From Inconstantimicrobium porci (GTDB lineage: Bacteria > Bacillota > Clostridia > Clostridiales > Clostridiaceae): a stretch of 64,000 bases of DNA. Of the stretch, positions 1 through 9,356 are shown in pieces. Both the position numbers and the translations under genes were made by a program. The stretch's first letter is position 1, and each line of letters opens with the position of its first letter. The stretch is from the NCBI RefSeq assembly GCF_009696465.1, contig NZ_VULX01000013.1, positions 18,580-82,579 of the forward strand, read 5' to 3'. A model generated the notes under the pieces. The model worked only from the letters and a program-made list of their open reading frames with translations, ran no database searches and was not told the DNA's origin.

Positions 1-2474
1 TGAGGCGGACACTTTTCTGGGGAAATTGGGCTTATCTGCTCACACATATCAGATATCTTATTTGTGTTTGTAACAACTACTTCATAAGCCTTATCACTAC
101 CTAAATATGCAAATTCATCAAGCATTTCCTTTGTAGTTCTAAGATATAAAGGTGCTTGGTTATCTGCATCTTTAAATCCTTGTCCTGCCTCAAGAATTCT
201 TCTGTATATTTCATCTTCAGGGTCCATAAAATGAACGTCACCTGTTGCTACTACAGGCTTATTAAATTTATCTGCCAGTTTAATTATTTTTTTATTAATT
301 GTTTTAAGATACTCTTTATCTGGCACTTCACCATTTCTAACAAGGTAATCATTATTAGCTAATGGCTGTATTTCTAGATAATCATAATATTGTGCAATTT
401 TCTCAATTTCTTCTTCAGCTTTTCCTAGAAGTACTGACTGATAAAGTTCTCCTTCACTACATGCACTTCCTACAATAAGTCCTTCTCTGTACTTATCCAG
501 CATGCTTCTAAGTATACGAGGTTTCTTGTAGAAGTAATCAAGATGAGAATAAGATACAAGTTTGTATAAGTTCTTAAGTCCAACGTAATCTTTAGCAAGG
601 ATGATAACATGATAAGTTTTAAGCTTTTTATATGCTACCTTCTTTGACTCTTCAGTTGAAGCAAATTCATCTATATCGCTAACAGTCTTTGCTCCTCTTT
701 CCTTAAGCTCATCTATCATCTTATTAAAAACTTTTACTGTAGTATCAACATCATCAAGTGCTCTATGAGCAACTTCAACTTTAATTCCTAGATTTTTAGC
801 TATTCTGCCAAGCTTATAAGTTTTAAAATCAGGATAAATATCTTGTGCTAATGAAAGTGTATCTAAATAAGTAAAATCAAAATCATAACCTAATTCTTTT
901 GCATAATGTTTTAAGAATCCAACATCAAATTCAGCATTATGTGCTACAAGAACTGAATCCTCTAAAAACTCAAGCATCTTAGGGAAAACTTTATCAATTG
1001 TTTCTGCATCCCTTACCATATCATCAGTAATATTAGTTACTTCAACAACTCTAGGCGGAATAGGTTTTTCAGGATTTACAAAACAACTGAAACTATCTAT
1101 TACCTTTCCTTCTTTAACTTTCATAATACCTATTTCTGTTATCTTTTCAGTAATAGGTGAAAAACCTGTAGTTTCAAGGTCAAGCACACAATAAGTTGTA
1201 TCTATATCCTGTCCCTTTATGTTCTTAACTGATGGTTTTTTATCTGGTGCAAGATAGCCTTCAACACCGTAAATAATTTTCATATCAGGATTGTCTCTTC
1301 CAAGAAGCTTATGTGCTTCAGGGAACGCCTGAACCACACCATGGTCTGTAATAGCTATTGACTTCATTCCCCACTTCATAGCTCTCTTTATAAGGTCTCC
1401 AGCACTTGTCATGCCGTCCATCTGACTCATCTTAGTATGCATGTGAAGTTCTACTCTCTTCACTTCTGCATCATCCATTCTTGTTACCTTCTTCATACCT
1501 TCAGTTTCAAGAATTGTATTTGCCAGCATTTCCACTTCTCCAGAGAAATTACTATGACTTGCTCTTCCTGCAAGCTTTACACCTCTGGCTTTTTTAAGCC
1601 TTGCGTATACTTCATCATACTGATCAGGCTGTACGAATGATTTACATGTCATAGAACTTGATCCATCATATAAGTCAAATGATATAAGCATTTTACCGCT
1701 TCTAAGTTCTTTTGATTCAAGATTTGAAATTTCTCCTTCAAGTGCAACAACGCCTTCATCTGGTGTTATATCTGTAATTTTGATTACCTTTTCTTTTATA
1801 TAGCCATATCTTCCGTAAATGACATTGGCATCTTTCTTTTTAGTACCTTTGCCATTATCCTTACTATCACTATCAGAAGTATCTTTAGCTACTGCTACTT
1901 CTTTCTTCATAGTTGTATCAGTTTTAGGTGTAGCATGTATATGCTTTCTTGCTTCAGAAAGTATCTTTCTTTCCTCTTCCATCTTAATCTTCATAAGTTC
2001 CTCAGCACTTATGTTATCTACGAAATTTATCTTATATGTTTTACCATAAAAGTTTCTTATGGCATCTTCAATCTTCTTATCATAACTCATTCCTCTTAAA
2101 ATATCTGATACCACTATTTTAAATTTAAAGTTAATGATTTTATCTTCAATTTCATAATCACAATTATTTAATGAGGCTTTTAAAAATGGATATCTATCAC
2201 AAAGCATGACAATAATATCTTCAATACTCTCTTCTATAGGTTTTTTAGTTACTTCATCTGTATAGTTAATACTTATTATGGAATCATTAAGCATAAACCT
2301 TTTTCTTAAAAACGTATTAAGTCCCTGGACTTCATTTAGACTTATATATTTATCTGAACTTATAGTTAATTCTAATGTTTTTGTCTTTTTCCTCAGCGCC
2401 GCATTTTCCACAATTGCAGCACATATGCTGCCTCCAGACTTATAATCACTAAAAATTTCATTTACCTTTTTCAT
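1..2474 (-). CDS. polC: DNA polymerase III alpha subunit, PolC type (5' part; runs off window)
   Basis: Replicative Gram-positive DNA polymerase with built-in proofreading. About 824 codons are present out of roughly 1430-1450 usual for PolC; the polymerase fingers, palm tip and C-terminus lie beyond base 1. Start is the ATG at 2474, preceded by GGAAGG at good spacing; the protein begins MKKVNEIFSDYKSG. A PHP-domain motif (HMHTKMSQMDG) lies near residue 345. The DnaQ-like exonuclease with DLETTGFSP is inserted near residue 431. The PHP domain resumes around residues 600-820, with GSACSEGE near residue 665. The PHP-exonuclease-PHP order is diagnostic of PolC rather than DnaE. No lesion is seen in the visible part. 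It is the last gene of a minus-strand block, with potD transcribed in the same direction upstream. Confidence 0.96.
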   Translation of the reverse strand, partial: MKKVNEIFSDYKSGGSICAAIVENAALRKKTKTLELTISSDKYISLNEVQGLNTFLRKRFMLNDSIISINYTDEVTKKPIEESIEDIIVMLCDRYPFLKASLNNCDYEIEDKIINFKFKIVVSDILRGMSYDKKIEDAIRNFYGKTYKINFVDNISAEELMKIKMEEERKILSEARKHIHATPKTDTTMKKEVAVAKDTSDSDSKDNGKGTKKKDANVIYGRYGYIKEKVIKITDITPDEGVVALEGEISNLESKELRSGKMLISFDLYDGSSSMTCKSFVQPDQYDEVYARLKKARGVKLAGRASHSNFSGEVEMLANTILETEGMKKVTRMDDAEVKRVELHMHTKMSQMDGMTSAGDLIKRAMKWGMKSIAITDHGVVQAFPEAHKLLGRDNPDMKIIYGVEGYLAPDKKPSVKNIKGQDIDTTYCVLDLETTGFSPITEKITEIGIMKVKEGKVIDSFSCFVNPEKPIPPRVVEVTNITDDMVRDAETIDKVFPKMLEFLEDSVLVAHNAEFDVGFLKHYAKELGYDFDFTYLDTLSLAQDIYPDFKTYKLGRIAKNLGIKVEVAHRALDDVDTTVKVFNKMIDELKERGAKTVSDIDEFASTEESKKVAYKKLKTYHVIILAKDYVGLKNLYKLVSYSHLDYFYKKPRILRSMLDKYREGLIVGSACSEGELYQSVLLGKAEEEIEKIAQYYDYLEIQPLANNDYLVRNGEVPDKEYLKTINKKIIKLADKFNKPVVATGDVHFMDPEDEIYRRILEAGQGFKDADNQAPLYLRTTKEMLDEFAYLGSDKAYEVVVTNTNKISDMCEQISPISPEKCPP

Positions 2475-2573
2475 TGTTTTACCTTCCTAAAAAAATTTTT
2501 AGTATTTCTCGCTACAAAATATTATATCACATATAACATCTTAAATAGATTGTACATTATTACATTTAATCAT

Positions 2574-2600
2574 AAAAAAAGAAGGCCTTACCGGCCTTCT
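2574..2600 (-). terminator. Rho-independent terminator downstream of the PotD-type gene
   Basis: On the minus strand the stem AGAAGGCC / GGCCTTCT with a 5-nt loop is followed by seven T residues. It lies ten bases past the stop codon of the substrate-binding protein gene and separates it from polC. Confidence 0.85.
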
Positions 2601-2610
2601 CATTATCTAT

Positions 2611-3666
2611 CTAGTTGCTTGATTTTATGTGCACCCATGCTGCATCGTAAATCTTCTTAACATCACTTGATAGATCCTTGTATATTTCGCATCTAGACAT
2701 TACTTCCTTAGTCATATATGCATTTGGATTATTCTTTACTTCATCAGGCTGCATAGCTTTTGCTTCCTTGTTTGGAGTAGTATATCCTATCTCGTCTGCT
2801 ATTCTTAAAGCTGCATCTTTATCACTTACAAAGTTGATAAACTTTTCTGCACCCTCTACATTTTCAGCATTCTTAGGTATGCAAAGACTGTCTATCCAGA
2901 AGTTCGCACCTTCTTTAGGTACTATATACTCAAGATTTGGATGTTCTTTCTGAAGGTTAAGACCTTCTCCTGACCATATCATATTGATAGCAGTTTCACC
3001 ATTAGGAATCATTGTAGTTCCTTCGTCAACACCATATATAGGCTTAACAGTTTCTCTCTGCTTTATAAGTAACTCTTCAGCTTCCTTAATCTGATTCTTA
3101 TCAGCTGAATTTAATGAATATCCAAGCTTCTTTAAAGCTGCTCCCATTGTGTCTCTGTAAGTATCAAACATAAAGATATTACCTTTATATTTTTCATTCC
3201 ATAATATATCCCAGCTGTCTACCTGTTCTTTCACCTTATTCTTGTCATAAACAATACCTACAGTTCCAAACATGTATGGTACTGAATACTGGTTTCCCTT
3301 ATCTATATCAAGATTTAAATAAACATCATCCATTTGTGATAAATTCGGTATGTTCTTCTTATCAAGCTTCTTTAGAAGATTCTGTTTTATCATTCTTGGC
3401 ATTAAAGCATCAGATACAAGGATAACATCGTATTTTACGCTGCCACTGCTTACCTTCTGATACATAGTTTCCATGTCATCAAATGTGTCCATGTTAACCT
3501 TGATGCCATATTTTTTCTCAAATTCGCTTAAAGTCTTATCATCTATGTTTTCGCCGTAATTCAAAAAATTAACAACTTTAGCTTCATTCTTTTTGCACCC
3601 AACAAAAACTGAGCCCATTATAAGTACACAGATGCATAAACTCAATAATCTTAATTTTCTTTTCAT
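2611..3666 (-). CDS. potD: Spermidine/putrescine-type ABC transporter substrate-binding lipoprotein
   Basis: Periplasmic-binding-protein homologue of 351 aa that should capture polyamine outside the membrane and hand it to an ABC permease. A lipoprotein signal peptide is visible: basic MKRKLR, a hydrophobic stretch, then VFVGC with the lipidated Cys at residue 24. The mature part has the PotD/PotF layout: NYGENIDDKTLSEFEKKYG near the N-terminus, WDILWNEKYKGNI in the middle, and WSGEG followed by FWIDSLCIPKNA towards the C-terminus. Usual length is about 350. The ATPase and two permeases (potABC) that normally accompany it are not adjacent: polC follows and a small unknown gene precedes it. 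Specificity for polyamine rather than another cation or amine is inferred from family resemblance. Confidence 0.85.
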   Translation of the reverse strand: MKRKLRLLSLCICVLIMGSVFVGCKKNEAKVVNFLNYGENIDDKTLSEFEKKYGIKVNMDTFDDMETMYQKVSSGSVKYDVILVSDALMPRMIKQNLLKKLDKKNIPNLSQMDDVYLNLDIDKGNQYSVPYMFGTVGIVYDKNKVKEQVDSWDILWNEKYKGNIFMFDTYRDTMGAALKKLGYSLNSADKNQIKEAEELLIKQRETVKPIYGVDEGTTMIPNGETAINMIWSGEGLNLQKEHPNLEYIVPKEGANFWIDSLCIPKNAENVEGAEKFINFVSDKDAALRIADEIGYTTPNKEAKAMQPDEVKNNPNAYMTKEVMSRCEIYKDLSSDVKKIYDAAWVHIKSSN

Positions 3667-3731
3667 GCTGCACTTCCTTATTAATAATTATTATCCTTTA
3701 TAAACATACTATATTATAATCAGTCAATCAA

Positions 3732-4034
3732 CTAATAATACTGATTTTCACATAATAATTCAAAGCAGGCATTCACTTCTTCATCAGTAAACAGCTCTTG
3801 ATACTGTGGTTTAACAATTATTGCTTCCATAGTTAATTCAATATGTCCCTTTTCTGCTAACTTGTTAAAACAATCAGAAGTTCTGCCTTTTCTGATAATT
3901 TCCTTAGCAGTATTAACTATACCGAATCTTTCTATAGTACCTATAAGTCTTGTCATTTTACATCCATATTCTTTTTCTGCTGTTTTACAGCCTTTTAAAA
4001 CTTCCTGCTGTAATTTCTTTTCTATCTCTGCCAT
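3732..4034 (-). CDS. Conserved small protein of unknown function
   Basis: A 100-aa soluble protein with a good ribosome binding site (GGAGTGG) before ATG. It is predicted largely helical, with no signal peptide or membrane segment. The C-terminal half (GHIELTMEAIIVKPQYQELFT followed by an acidic helix) resembles a short motif I associate with clostridial uncharacterised proteins, but I cannot name a family. Single Cys residues are scattered at positions 16, 25, 55, 90 and 95 without a metal-binding spacing. It stands alone between an orphan PotD gene and a divergent Nudix gene. Function cannot be inferred. Confidence 0.6.
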   Translation of the reverse strand: MAEIEKKLQQEVLKGCKTAEKEYGCKMTRLIGTIERFGIVNTAKEIIRKGRTSDCFNKLAEKGHIELTMEAIIVKPQYQELFTDEEVNACFELLCENQYY

Positions 4035-4205
4035 CTTTCCACTCCTGTGTCATTTATCTATTTTTCTTTGTATATTATAACATCACCTTATATATTTTCT
4101 TACTTCTATTATGGTTTTAAATGTATTTTTATATGTATAATAAACTTATAGGGTATATATTGATGTGATTAAAATCAAATTTTATTTAAAAAGGGGATAT
4201 AATCT

Positions 4206-4769
4206 ATGAAATTAATTGAACAGCTGGAGAAGTATCAGCCTGTTAATGAGCAGGAAGAAAAAGATAAGTCATTTATCATTTCCTGTCTTAAGCAGTTTGA
4301 TAATATTTTTTCAAGGGAAAATAATCTTGCCCACATGACTGCATCAGCCTGGGTGGTTAACAAAACACATGATAAGGTGCTGATGGCTTACCACAACATA
4401 TATGATTCATGGTCATGGCTTGGAGGACATGCAGATGGAGAGACAGATCTGTTAAGCACCGCTATGCGTGAAGTTGAAGAAGAGAGTGGTATACATAATA
4501 TTCATCCAGTTTCAGATGATATCTATTCACTTGAAGTACTAACTGTGGATGGACATATTAAGAGAGGTGAGTATGTTTCTTCCCACCTTCACTTAAATGT
4601 TACATACCTTATAGAAGCAGATGAAGCTGAATCTTTATCAATAAAACCTGATGAAAACAGTGGCGTTAAGTGGTTTGCACTTGATGAAGCCATAAAAGCC
4701 TCTTCAGAAAAGTGGTTTAGAGATAATATCTATAACAAGTTAAATGAAAAGCTGAAATATTTCAGATAA
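4206..4769 (+). CDS. Nudix hydrolase
   Basis: 187-aa Nudix-fold pyrophosphohydrolase acting on a nucleoside diphosphate linked to another moiety; the substrate cannot be told from sequence. The Nudix box spans about residues 74-96, GGHADGETDLLSTA then REVEEESGI, with the metal-binding REXXEE core intact. The first acidic position of the consensus is Thr80, with Glu next to it. The preceding strand (WVVNKTHDKVLMAYH) and the C-terminal helix are normal for the family. AAAAGGGGA precedes the ATG at suitable spacing. Monocistronic: the next plus-strand gene is more than 2 kb away, and a hairpin-rich stretch follows. Confidence 0.88.
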   Translation: MKLIEQLEKYQPVNEQEEKDKSFIISCLKQFDNIFSRENNLAHMTASAWVVNKTHDKVLMAYHNIYDSWSWLGGHADGETDLLSTAMREVEEESGIHNIHPVSDDIYSLEVLTVDGHIKRGEYVSSHLHLNVTYLIEADEAESLSIKPDENSGVKWFALDEAIKASSEKWFRDNIYNKLNEKLKYFR

Positions 4770-4770
4770 A

Positions 4771-5170
4771 AATAGCCTTAACCCTTGGTAATACTGGGTT
4801 AAGGCTAAAGTTCTGTCTTCGGCTTTAAATGACGTCCCGCTTAGACTGCGCTCAGAGAGGTAAGTACTTAAGGTCATCTTTTTACGCTATAAGCGTTTAA
4901 TGGCATCCAACCTCGACCTTGCTCGGTTGGGCAAGTTCGAGAAGCCAAATCATAGATTTGGACTCTCACTTATGGTACGGTTCACCGTAACATGTCAAAA
5001 GGAGAGTTTTCATTACTTCCTCAATATAGCTCCCAAAATGAAAATTGTCTGGAGCAATCATAATAGTTGCTCCAAACAATTTGTAACCAACCTCTTGTTC
5101 TAAGATTCTTCATTATTAAATTCTGTAATACGTCAAGGTCTATAATATATACTTTTCGACCAGCAAATTA
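4771..5170. other. Hairpin-dense intergenic stretch without a gene, with repeat copy A
   Basis: About 400 bases with no credible ORF but a chain of inverted repeats. Stems: 4773-4784 with 4796-4807 (12 bp; followed by TTTTT on the minus strand, so terminator-like there); CCAACC/GGTTGG near 4907-4930; CCAAATC/GATTTGG near 4945-4961; an ACGGT/ACCGT palindrome at 4976-4989; TTTTCATT/AATGAAAA at 5007-5044; and a 16-bp stem with one mismatch, 5042-5057 with 5067-5082. Read on the minus strand it could be a structured RNA ending at 4771, or simply tandem terminators plus repeat debris. Bases 4970-4984 match the rlmH 3' end exactly over 15 nt. Confidence 0.6.
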
Positions 5171-6577
5171 CTAATTTACTCGTACCAGCCTCCATTGCTG
5201 ATTATAGCCATTATTTGAGTACCACTGAATTACATTTGCTCCATTTTCATTAGATCCATACTCTACATCTAGCACCTTACCACTATTAATGTTCTGTAAT
5301 ATATAGTAACCATCATTAGTCTTTTTGATATTCCATCTTTGATTTGTCTGTCCATTAACAACATTATATACTGAATTTGATACAGTTTTAGGACCATATG
5401 ATACTGCATCTTTATTTACCCAATCTATCTTTTCAATTTTTACTCTTGCCTTAGATGAGATAAATGAAGGTAAATTTCTAAATGTCGTATTAATTGTTCC
5501 GTCATTTGGACCACCAAAAATAAAGCTTACATATTTTTGATTGTTATCTACGCAAGCTACACCATCCACTTTATCACTATTATCATTAGGTGGAATAACA
5601 TTAACCATATTACCAGTCATATCACCATACCACTTATAGAAGTACCATCCAGCTCCCTTTTGTGTATTAGTTGCTAGTAAACTTCCCAAACGTCCTGGTG
5701 CATTAGTAAACCACCATGATATTGCAGCACTGTCAATCTTATAACGCTCAAATTTTCCAATAAATCTTGCACTTGATCCAGGTTGTCCTTCAAGCTCATG
5801 CTTTGAATCGCAGTACTCATTTATAGATATTGGTAATTCTCTAATTCCTAATTCTCATTCTAACTTACGATATTCTTTTATATGGCTAGATACTCCACTA
5901 AGTCCAGAAAGTTCATGCCAACTCATAATATCAGGGAGACAATTGTTTGCTTTACAGAATTGTAAAAATGATCTCATTCTATTATGATTATACCAACTAT
6001 CACAAGGTCCTATAATTTTTTCAGTTGGATCAAGTGATTTAAGTAAACGATAAGTTTGTTTCCACATTTTCTCAAATGAAACACCATTGTTTTTTGAAAG
6101 TACCATCTGGCTCATTCCAAATTTCATAACCATACCAGTTCCTACATCCAGATGCTTTTTTATCATTTACAAATGATCTTACTTGATTTAACCAGCCATC
6201 CATTCCTGGCCATCTATAAGGCCAATATGGTAACATATCTGCTAAATCAATTGAAACTCTTGCACTTGGTATACTTGAAAGTCGTCTTGCAACCTTTATA
6301 GCATCTCCATAAGGATGCTGACTTCCATTGCCGCCGCGTGCAGGATTTCTAAATACATATGGATGTAATGGTGCAACAAGTTCATTCAAATCATAGGGAA
6401 CGTTTTCTATTAATCCATAAAGTGATCCATTTGCACAATGTGTTGCTCCTCTTATAACAGCGTTACAGTCTACAATCATTGTATCTGCTGCATGAGCTGT
6501 TATTCCATTTCCTACCAATCTTCCAATAATCAGCATAAATACAAGAACTGCTGATATTATTTTTTTCTTCTTTTCAT
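5171..6577 (-). pseudogene. Secreted clan GH-A glycosidase (GH39-like) with C-terminal ricin-type lectin domain, broken by three lesions
   Basis: Reconstructed reading order: start ATG at 6577 after AAGGAGG, signal peptide ending near AHA-AD, a TIM-barrel glycosidase with acid/base motif GYEIWNEPDG and nucleophile-like ISINEYCDSK, then a RicinB-like carbohydrate-binding domain (NQRWNIKK, then NQQWRLV at the C-terminus). Lesion 1: the T7 run at 6560-6566 puts a stop after six codons; one more base restores the signal peptide. Lesion 2: the T6 run at 6090-6095 shifts frame just after NEPDGTF. Lesion 3: an in-frame TGA at 5855-5857; the frame reads well on both sides. Three independent hits argue for a dead gene rather than one sequencing error. 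The family assignment to GH39 is tentative; clan and lectin domain are firmer. Confidence 0.8.
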
Positions 6578-6961
6578 ACTTTTTCCTCCTTTTAATAAAT
6601 ATATTATTAAGCGGCCTTTACTTACATAAATATCCACCCCTATTCATAATACATTAGTTGTAAATAAACTTAACTATCTTATTCGTATATTGGCTATATG
6701 TATTCTTGAATAAATAAAAATACAAATTTGTTAGAGTATAATTTTTGTAGGCAGGAAAATTGATAAATAAAATAGATTTACAGGGAAGGGAAAAAATACA
6801 ATTTATATGTAAAATAATGGATAATTAATAAAAAGTTTAAAAAGATATATTTTTGCCAACATTTACTTGACACAAACTACAAATTTTCAACAATTGACAA
6901 TGTATTTTTTGAAGCGTATAATGCTTTTTTACTGACTAAAAAAAATTAGGGGGCTGAATAT
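6578..6961 (+). promoter_or_regulatory. Intergenic region with a strong promoter for the FUSC-type gene
   Basis: This 384-base gap between the divergent glycosidase pseudogene and the FUSC gene contains TTGACA at 6894-6899 and TATAAT at 6917-6922 with exactly 17 bases between them, a near-consensus sigma-A promoter. A second TTGACA at 6867-6872 lies just upstream. No ORF or repeat was recognised in the rest of the gap. Confidence 0.75.
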
Positions 6962-7999
6962 ATGACATTTTATGAAGAATTGCAGTTAAACCAAGCAGGT
7001 TCAAAAGAGCTTATTAGAAATTCACAAAATAATAAAGAAAAATTAAGACATTTAGCTATTTATATTTTTAAGATTTTTATAACCATGGTATTTTGTATGG
7101 CGTTTGTAATTGCTTATAGCAAGTTTTTTGGTAATGATAACAGTATTGTTGGTGTTATTGTTCTTCTTTTTGTTTTAGTATTTAGAAATATAGATTTATC
7201 AATAAAAACATCCCATGCACTTCCTTCCTTAATAGCTATATTTGCAATTTTAGCTATAGGACCAAGATTAAGTAATGCTAGTAATATATACGTTGAATCA
7301 TTAGTGAATAGTGTATGTATTTTTCTATTAATGTTTTTAGGATGTCATAATGAAAAAATGTGTAATCATTCTACATTAGTATTAGGATACCTTTTACTAT
7401 ATGGTTATGATGTATATGGAAATGCTTATATTAAAAGATTAGAGGCTATTGCTGTAGGTGCTATAATTACTGGAATAATATATTTTAGAAATCATAGAAA
7501 AAAGACTTATGAGCTAAACTTTTTAAGTTTCTTTCAAGAGTTTGATATCAACGCCCATAGAACAAAATGGCAGTTATCTCTTACTCTTGCTATATCTTCG
7601 ATCCTACTTATTGCAAGAATGATAAATCTTCCAAGACATATATGGGCAGGTATTGCAGTTATGTCTATAGTAACTCCTTTCCCAACAGGTAAAAAGCAAA
7701 AAGTAAAGGAAAGAATTTTAGGAAATGTTTTTGGAGCTTTACTAGTATTTATTATTTATGCTTACTGTCCAGAATTTATGTATAATAACATTGGAACTAT
7801 TGGAGGAATAGGGGTAGGACTTTCTGCAACTTATGGCTTCCAGTCAGTATTTAATACATTTGGAGCTATATCTGCTGCATCAACGCTTCTAGGCTTTCCA
7901 GCAGCTATATTCTATAGAGTTTTTAATAATGTTCTAGGTTCTGTATATGGAATAGTTTTTAATAAATATTTTTGTAAACTTGTAGGTAATGAAAGATAA
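6962..7999 (+). CDS. FUSC-family (aromatic acid exporter-like) integral membrane protein
   Basis: 345-aa polytopic membrane protein. Two blocks of hydrophobic segments are visible, about residues 30-180 and 205-335, separated by a basic cytoplasmic stretch. The second block carries the signature of the fusaric acid resistance/FUSC_2 family, RHIWAGIAVMSIVTPF followed by KVKERILGNVFGALLVF. Proteins of this fold export small aromatic acids or are membrane proteins of unknown cargo; the cargo here cannot be inferred. GGGGG precedes the ATG and a consensus promoter lies 40 bases upstream. It converges on a MerR-family regulator, with which it shares a terminator; regulation by that neighbour is possible but not shown. 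Confidence 0.75.
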   Translation: MTFYEELQLNQAGSKELIRNSQNNKEKLRHLAIYIFKIFITMVFCMAFVIAYSKFFGNDNSIVGVIVLLFVLVFRNIDLSIKTSHALPSLIAIFAILAIGPRLSNASNIYVESLVNSVCIFLLMFLGCHNEKMCNHSTLVLGYLLLYGYDVYGNAYIKRLEAIAVGAIITGIIYFRNHRKKTYELNFLSFFQEFDINAHRTKWQLSLTLAISSILLIARMINLPRHIWAGIAVMSIVTPFPTGKKQKVKERILGNVFGALLVFIIYAYCPEFMYNNIGTIGGIGVGLSATYGFQSVFNTFGAISAASTLLGFPAAIFYRVFNNVLGSVYGIVFNKYFCKLVGNER

Positions 8000-8003
8000 T
8001 TAT

Positions 8004-8026
8004 AAAACCGCCAATATGGCGGTTTT
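8004..8026. terminator. Bidirectional terminator between FUSC gene and merR-like gene
   Basis: Perfect 9-bp stem AAAACCGCC / GGCGGTTTT with a short loop and A/T tails on both sides. It overlaps the stop codon of the convergent MerR-type gene. Confidence 0.85.
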
Positions 8027-8948
8027 ACTTTTTAGATATTATTATTCTCATATTTTCATCATACTTAATCCCTAATTCCTTAGATAACTTATCATTTAAC
8101 GTTGTAAGTTTATCATGATAATCTTTGTACTCACTACTTAATATTTTCATGTTAGGTATAAATACATCATAATATCCACTGCTATCAAAGAAATCATTAA
8201 TCTGTTTTTTAAATTTATTAAATGGATTTATTAATTTTACTAGAGATTTATCATTTTGTTTTTCTATATTATCCAATAACTTTTTCTTATACCTTTCTAA
8301 TTCCACACCTTCTGCATTTAACATATTATTTATCTCATTTCTCATATTTTCATTCATATGTTTTGCCATCTCTTCAGTTGTATTTTCATATACAGCTTGA
8401 ATAATTCTAGGTACTTTTATATCCGGAACATTATCCAAAAATTCAACAATCTCCATCCATGCTTGATACTTCTCTTGTGTATCTATTGGTTCATTTAAAT
8501 ATGGCGCAAAGTGATATGATAAATATATACCTATACCATTTGGAAAAGCTCTAATTAATTCTTTTTTAATAAATTCACCATTATTTTTTTCTATTTCTAT
8601 AATTTCTTTATTCATCTCTCTAATAAAAATTTCATTAAAATTATTATTTAATACTTTTTCTAGATATACCTTCTCTTTTTTTATCTGTATTTCTTTATCT
8701 TGTTTTTCTTTTATAATGTTATTAATTATGCTCTTCTTATCTTTACTATTTATTATTATTTTAATATCTTTAATAGCTATATCTAATTTTCTATATAATG
8801 ATATTTCATTTAATAATGCTATGTCTTCTTTTGAGTATTCTCTATATCCATTATTACCTTTTCTAACTCTTATAAGGCCCTGTTTTTCATAATATGAAAT
8901 TGCTTTCTTTGTTAATCCTGTTAAACTACAAACTTCTTTTATTAACAT
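8025..8948 (-). CDS. MerR-family transcriptional regulator with long C-terminal sensor region
   Basis: 307-aa DNA-binding regulator. The winged helix-turn-helix of MerR proteins is at the N-terminus (MLIKEVCSLTGLTKKAISYY, then GYREYSKEDIALL), with the usual dimerisation coiled coil around residues 75-120. The remaining ~190 residues form a sensor region I do not recognise; it lacks clustered Cys residues, so a metal sensor is unlikely. A ribosome binding site (GAGGTGG) precedes the ATG. It is convergent with the FUSC gene. MerR proteins often activate promoters with long spacers; the promoter upstream of the FUSC gene has a normal 17-base spacer, so that gene is not an obvious target. Confidence 0.85.
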   Translation of the reverse strand: MLIKEVCSLTGLTKKAISYYEKQGLIRVRKGNNGYREYSKEDIALLNEISLYRKLDIAIKDIKIIINSKDKKSIINNIIKEKQDKEIQIKKEKVYLEKVLNNNFNEIFIREMNKEIIEIEKNNGEFIKKELIRAFPNGIGIYLSYHFAPYLNEPIDTQEKYQAWMEIVEFLDNVPDIKVPRIIQAVYENTTEEMAKHMNENMRNEINNMLNAEGVELERYKKKLLDNIEKQNDKSLVKLINPFNKFKKQINDFFDSSGYYDVFIPNMKILSSEYKDYHDKLTTLNDKLSKELGIKYDENMRIIISKK

Positions 8949-9037
8949 ATAACCACCTCTAATTTATATGTTAATCTAATCCCCTAGGTATCAGTCAATA
9001 ACAATTTATTATTTTAAAAATTTCATCTTATTTATAC

Positions 9038-9137
9038 ATATAAAAATAGTGCTAACCCATTTATTCCAATGGTTAACACTAAAAACATCACTTACTTGTG
9101 ATACGGTTCTCCGTATCGGTATTAAGTGAGGTTTTAC
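9038..9137. repeat. Repeat copy B: terminator-like hairpin plus palindrome resembling the rlmH 3' end
   Basis: Two adjacent structures. First, an imperfect stem around 9048-9081 (AGTGNTAACC arms) that on the minus strand is followed by TTTTT. Second, a palindrome at 9088-9130 with GATACGG / CCGTATC inside CACTTA / TAAGTG. Bases 9081-9109 match the rlmH stop region and its downstream terminator (10131-10160) at about nine positions in ten. Related copies are at 4967-4990 and 10066-10092. Confidence 0.6.
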
Positions 9138-9171
9138 CATTTTATTCTTGTGTATATATTCTAGTTAATTA

Positions 9172-9180
9172 TGGTATAAT
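9172..9180 (+). promoter_or_regulatory. Extended -10 promoter of the toxin mRNA
   Basis: TG at 9172-9173, one base, then TATAAT at 9175-9180 form an extended -10 element; a weak -35 (TGTATA, 9151-9156) lies 18 bases upstream. Transcription would begin near 9187, leaving a structured leader of about 70 bases before the toxin ATG. Confidence 0.65.
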
Positions 9181-9254
9181 CCAAAAGTACAATTTAATAG
9201 TTGAATGTGGGCTACTGGTATCGCTCACCTTTCTTGTGAAAGGAGGTGATACTT

Positions 9255-9356
9255 ATGAGTAACGATGATTTAATGTTACTATTTACAGCAGGTATATTCT
9301 TAATAGCATTATTAACTTTTATAGTGTTACTTATAGAAAAAATCACAAAAAAATAG
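9255..9356 (+). CDS. Small hydrophobic peptide, putative holin-like type I toxin
   Basis: 33-aa peptide with the layout of the holin-like/TxpA class of type I toxins: short acidic N-terminus (MSNDD), a single membrane span (about residues 6-27) and a basic tail (EKITKK). These peptides insert in the membrane and depolarise the cell when overproduced. AGGAGG at 9241-9246 is eight bases before the ATG, but is paired in a hairpin (left arm 9218-9233, right arm 9238-9252) that would hide it. Bases 9209-9216 also complement 9355-9362 over eight pairs, giving a 5'-3' clamp. The stop codon lies inside the terminator stem. Toxicity is inferred from these features and the probable antisense RNA. Confidence 0.75.
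   Translation: MSNDDLMLLFTAGIFLIALLTFIVLLIEKITKK

Noticed and set aside
4900..5103. 67-codon plus-strand ORF in the hairpin-rich gap
   Set aside because: It runs straight through the palindromes and repeat copy A, has no ribosome binding site and no recognisable protein character.
5855..5857. In-frame TGA in the glycosidase gene as a selenocysteine codon
   Set aside because: It is not at a catalytic or redox position, no selenocysteine insertion hairpin is evident right after it, and the gene has two further frameshifts.
6090..6095. Programmed frameshift in the T6/A6 run of the glycosidase gene
   Set aside because: No stimulatory structure was seen, and additional independent lesions make decay the simpler explanation.
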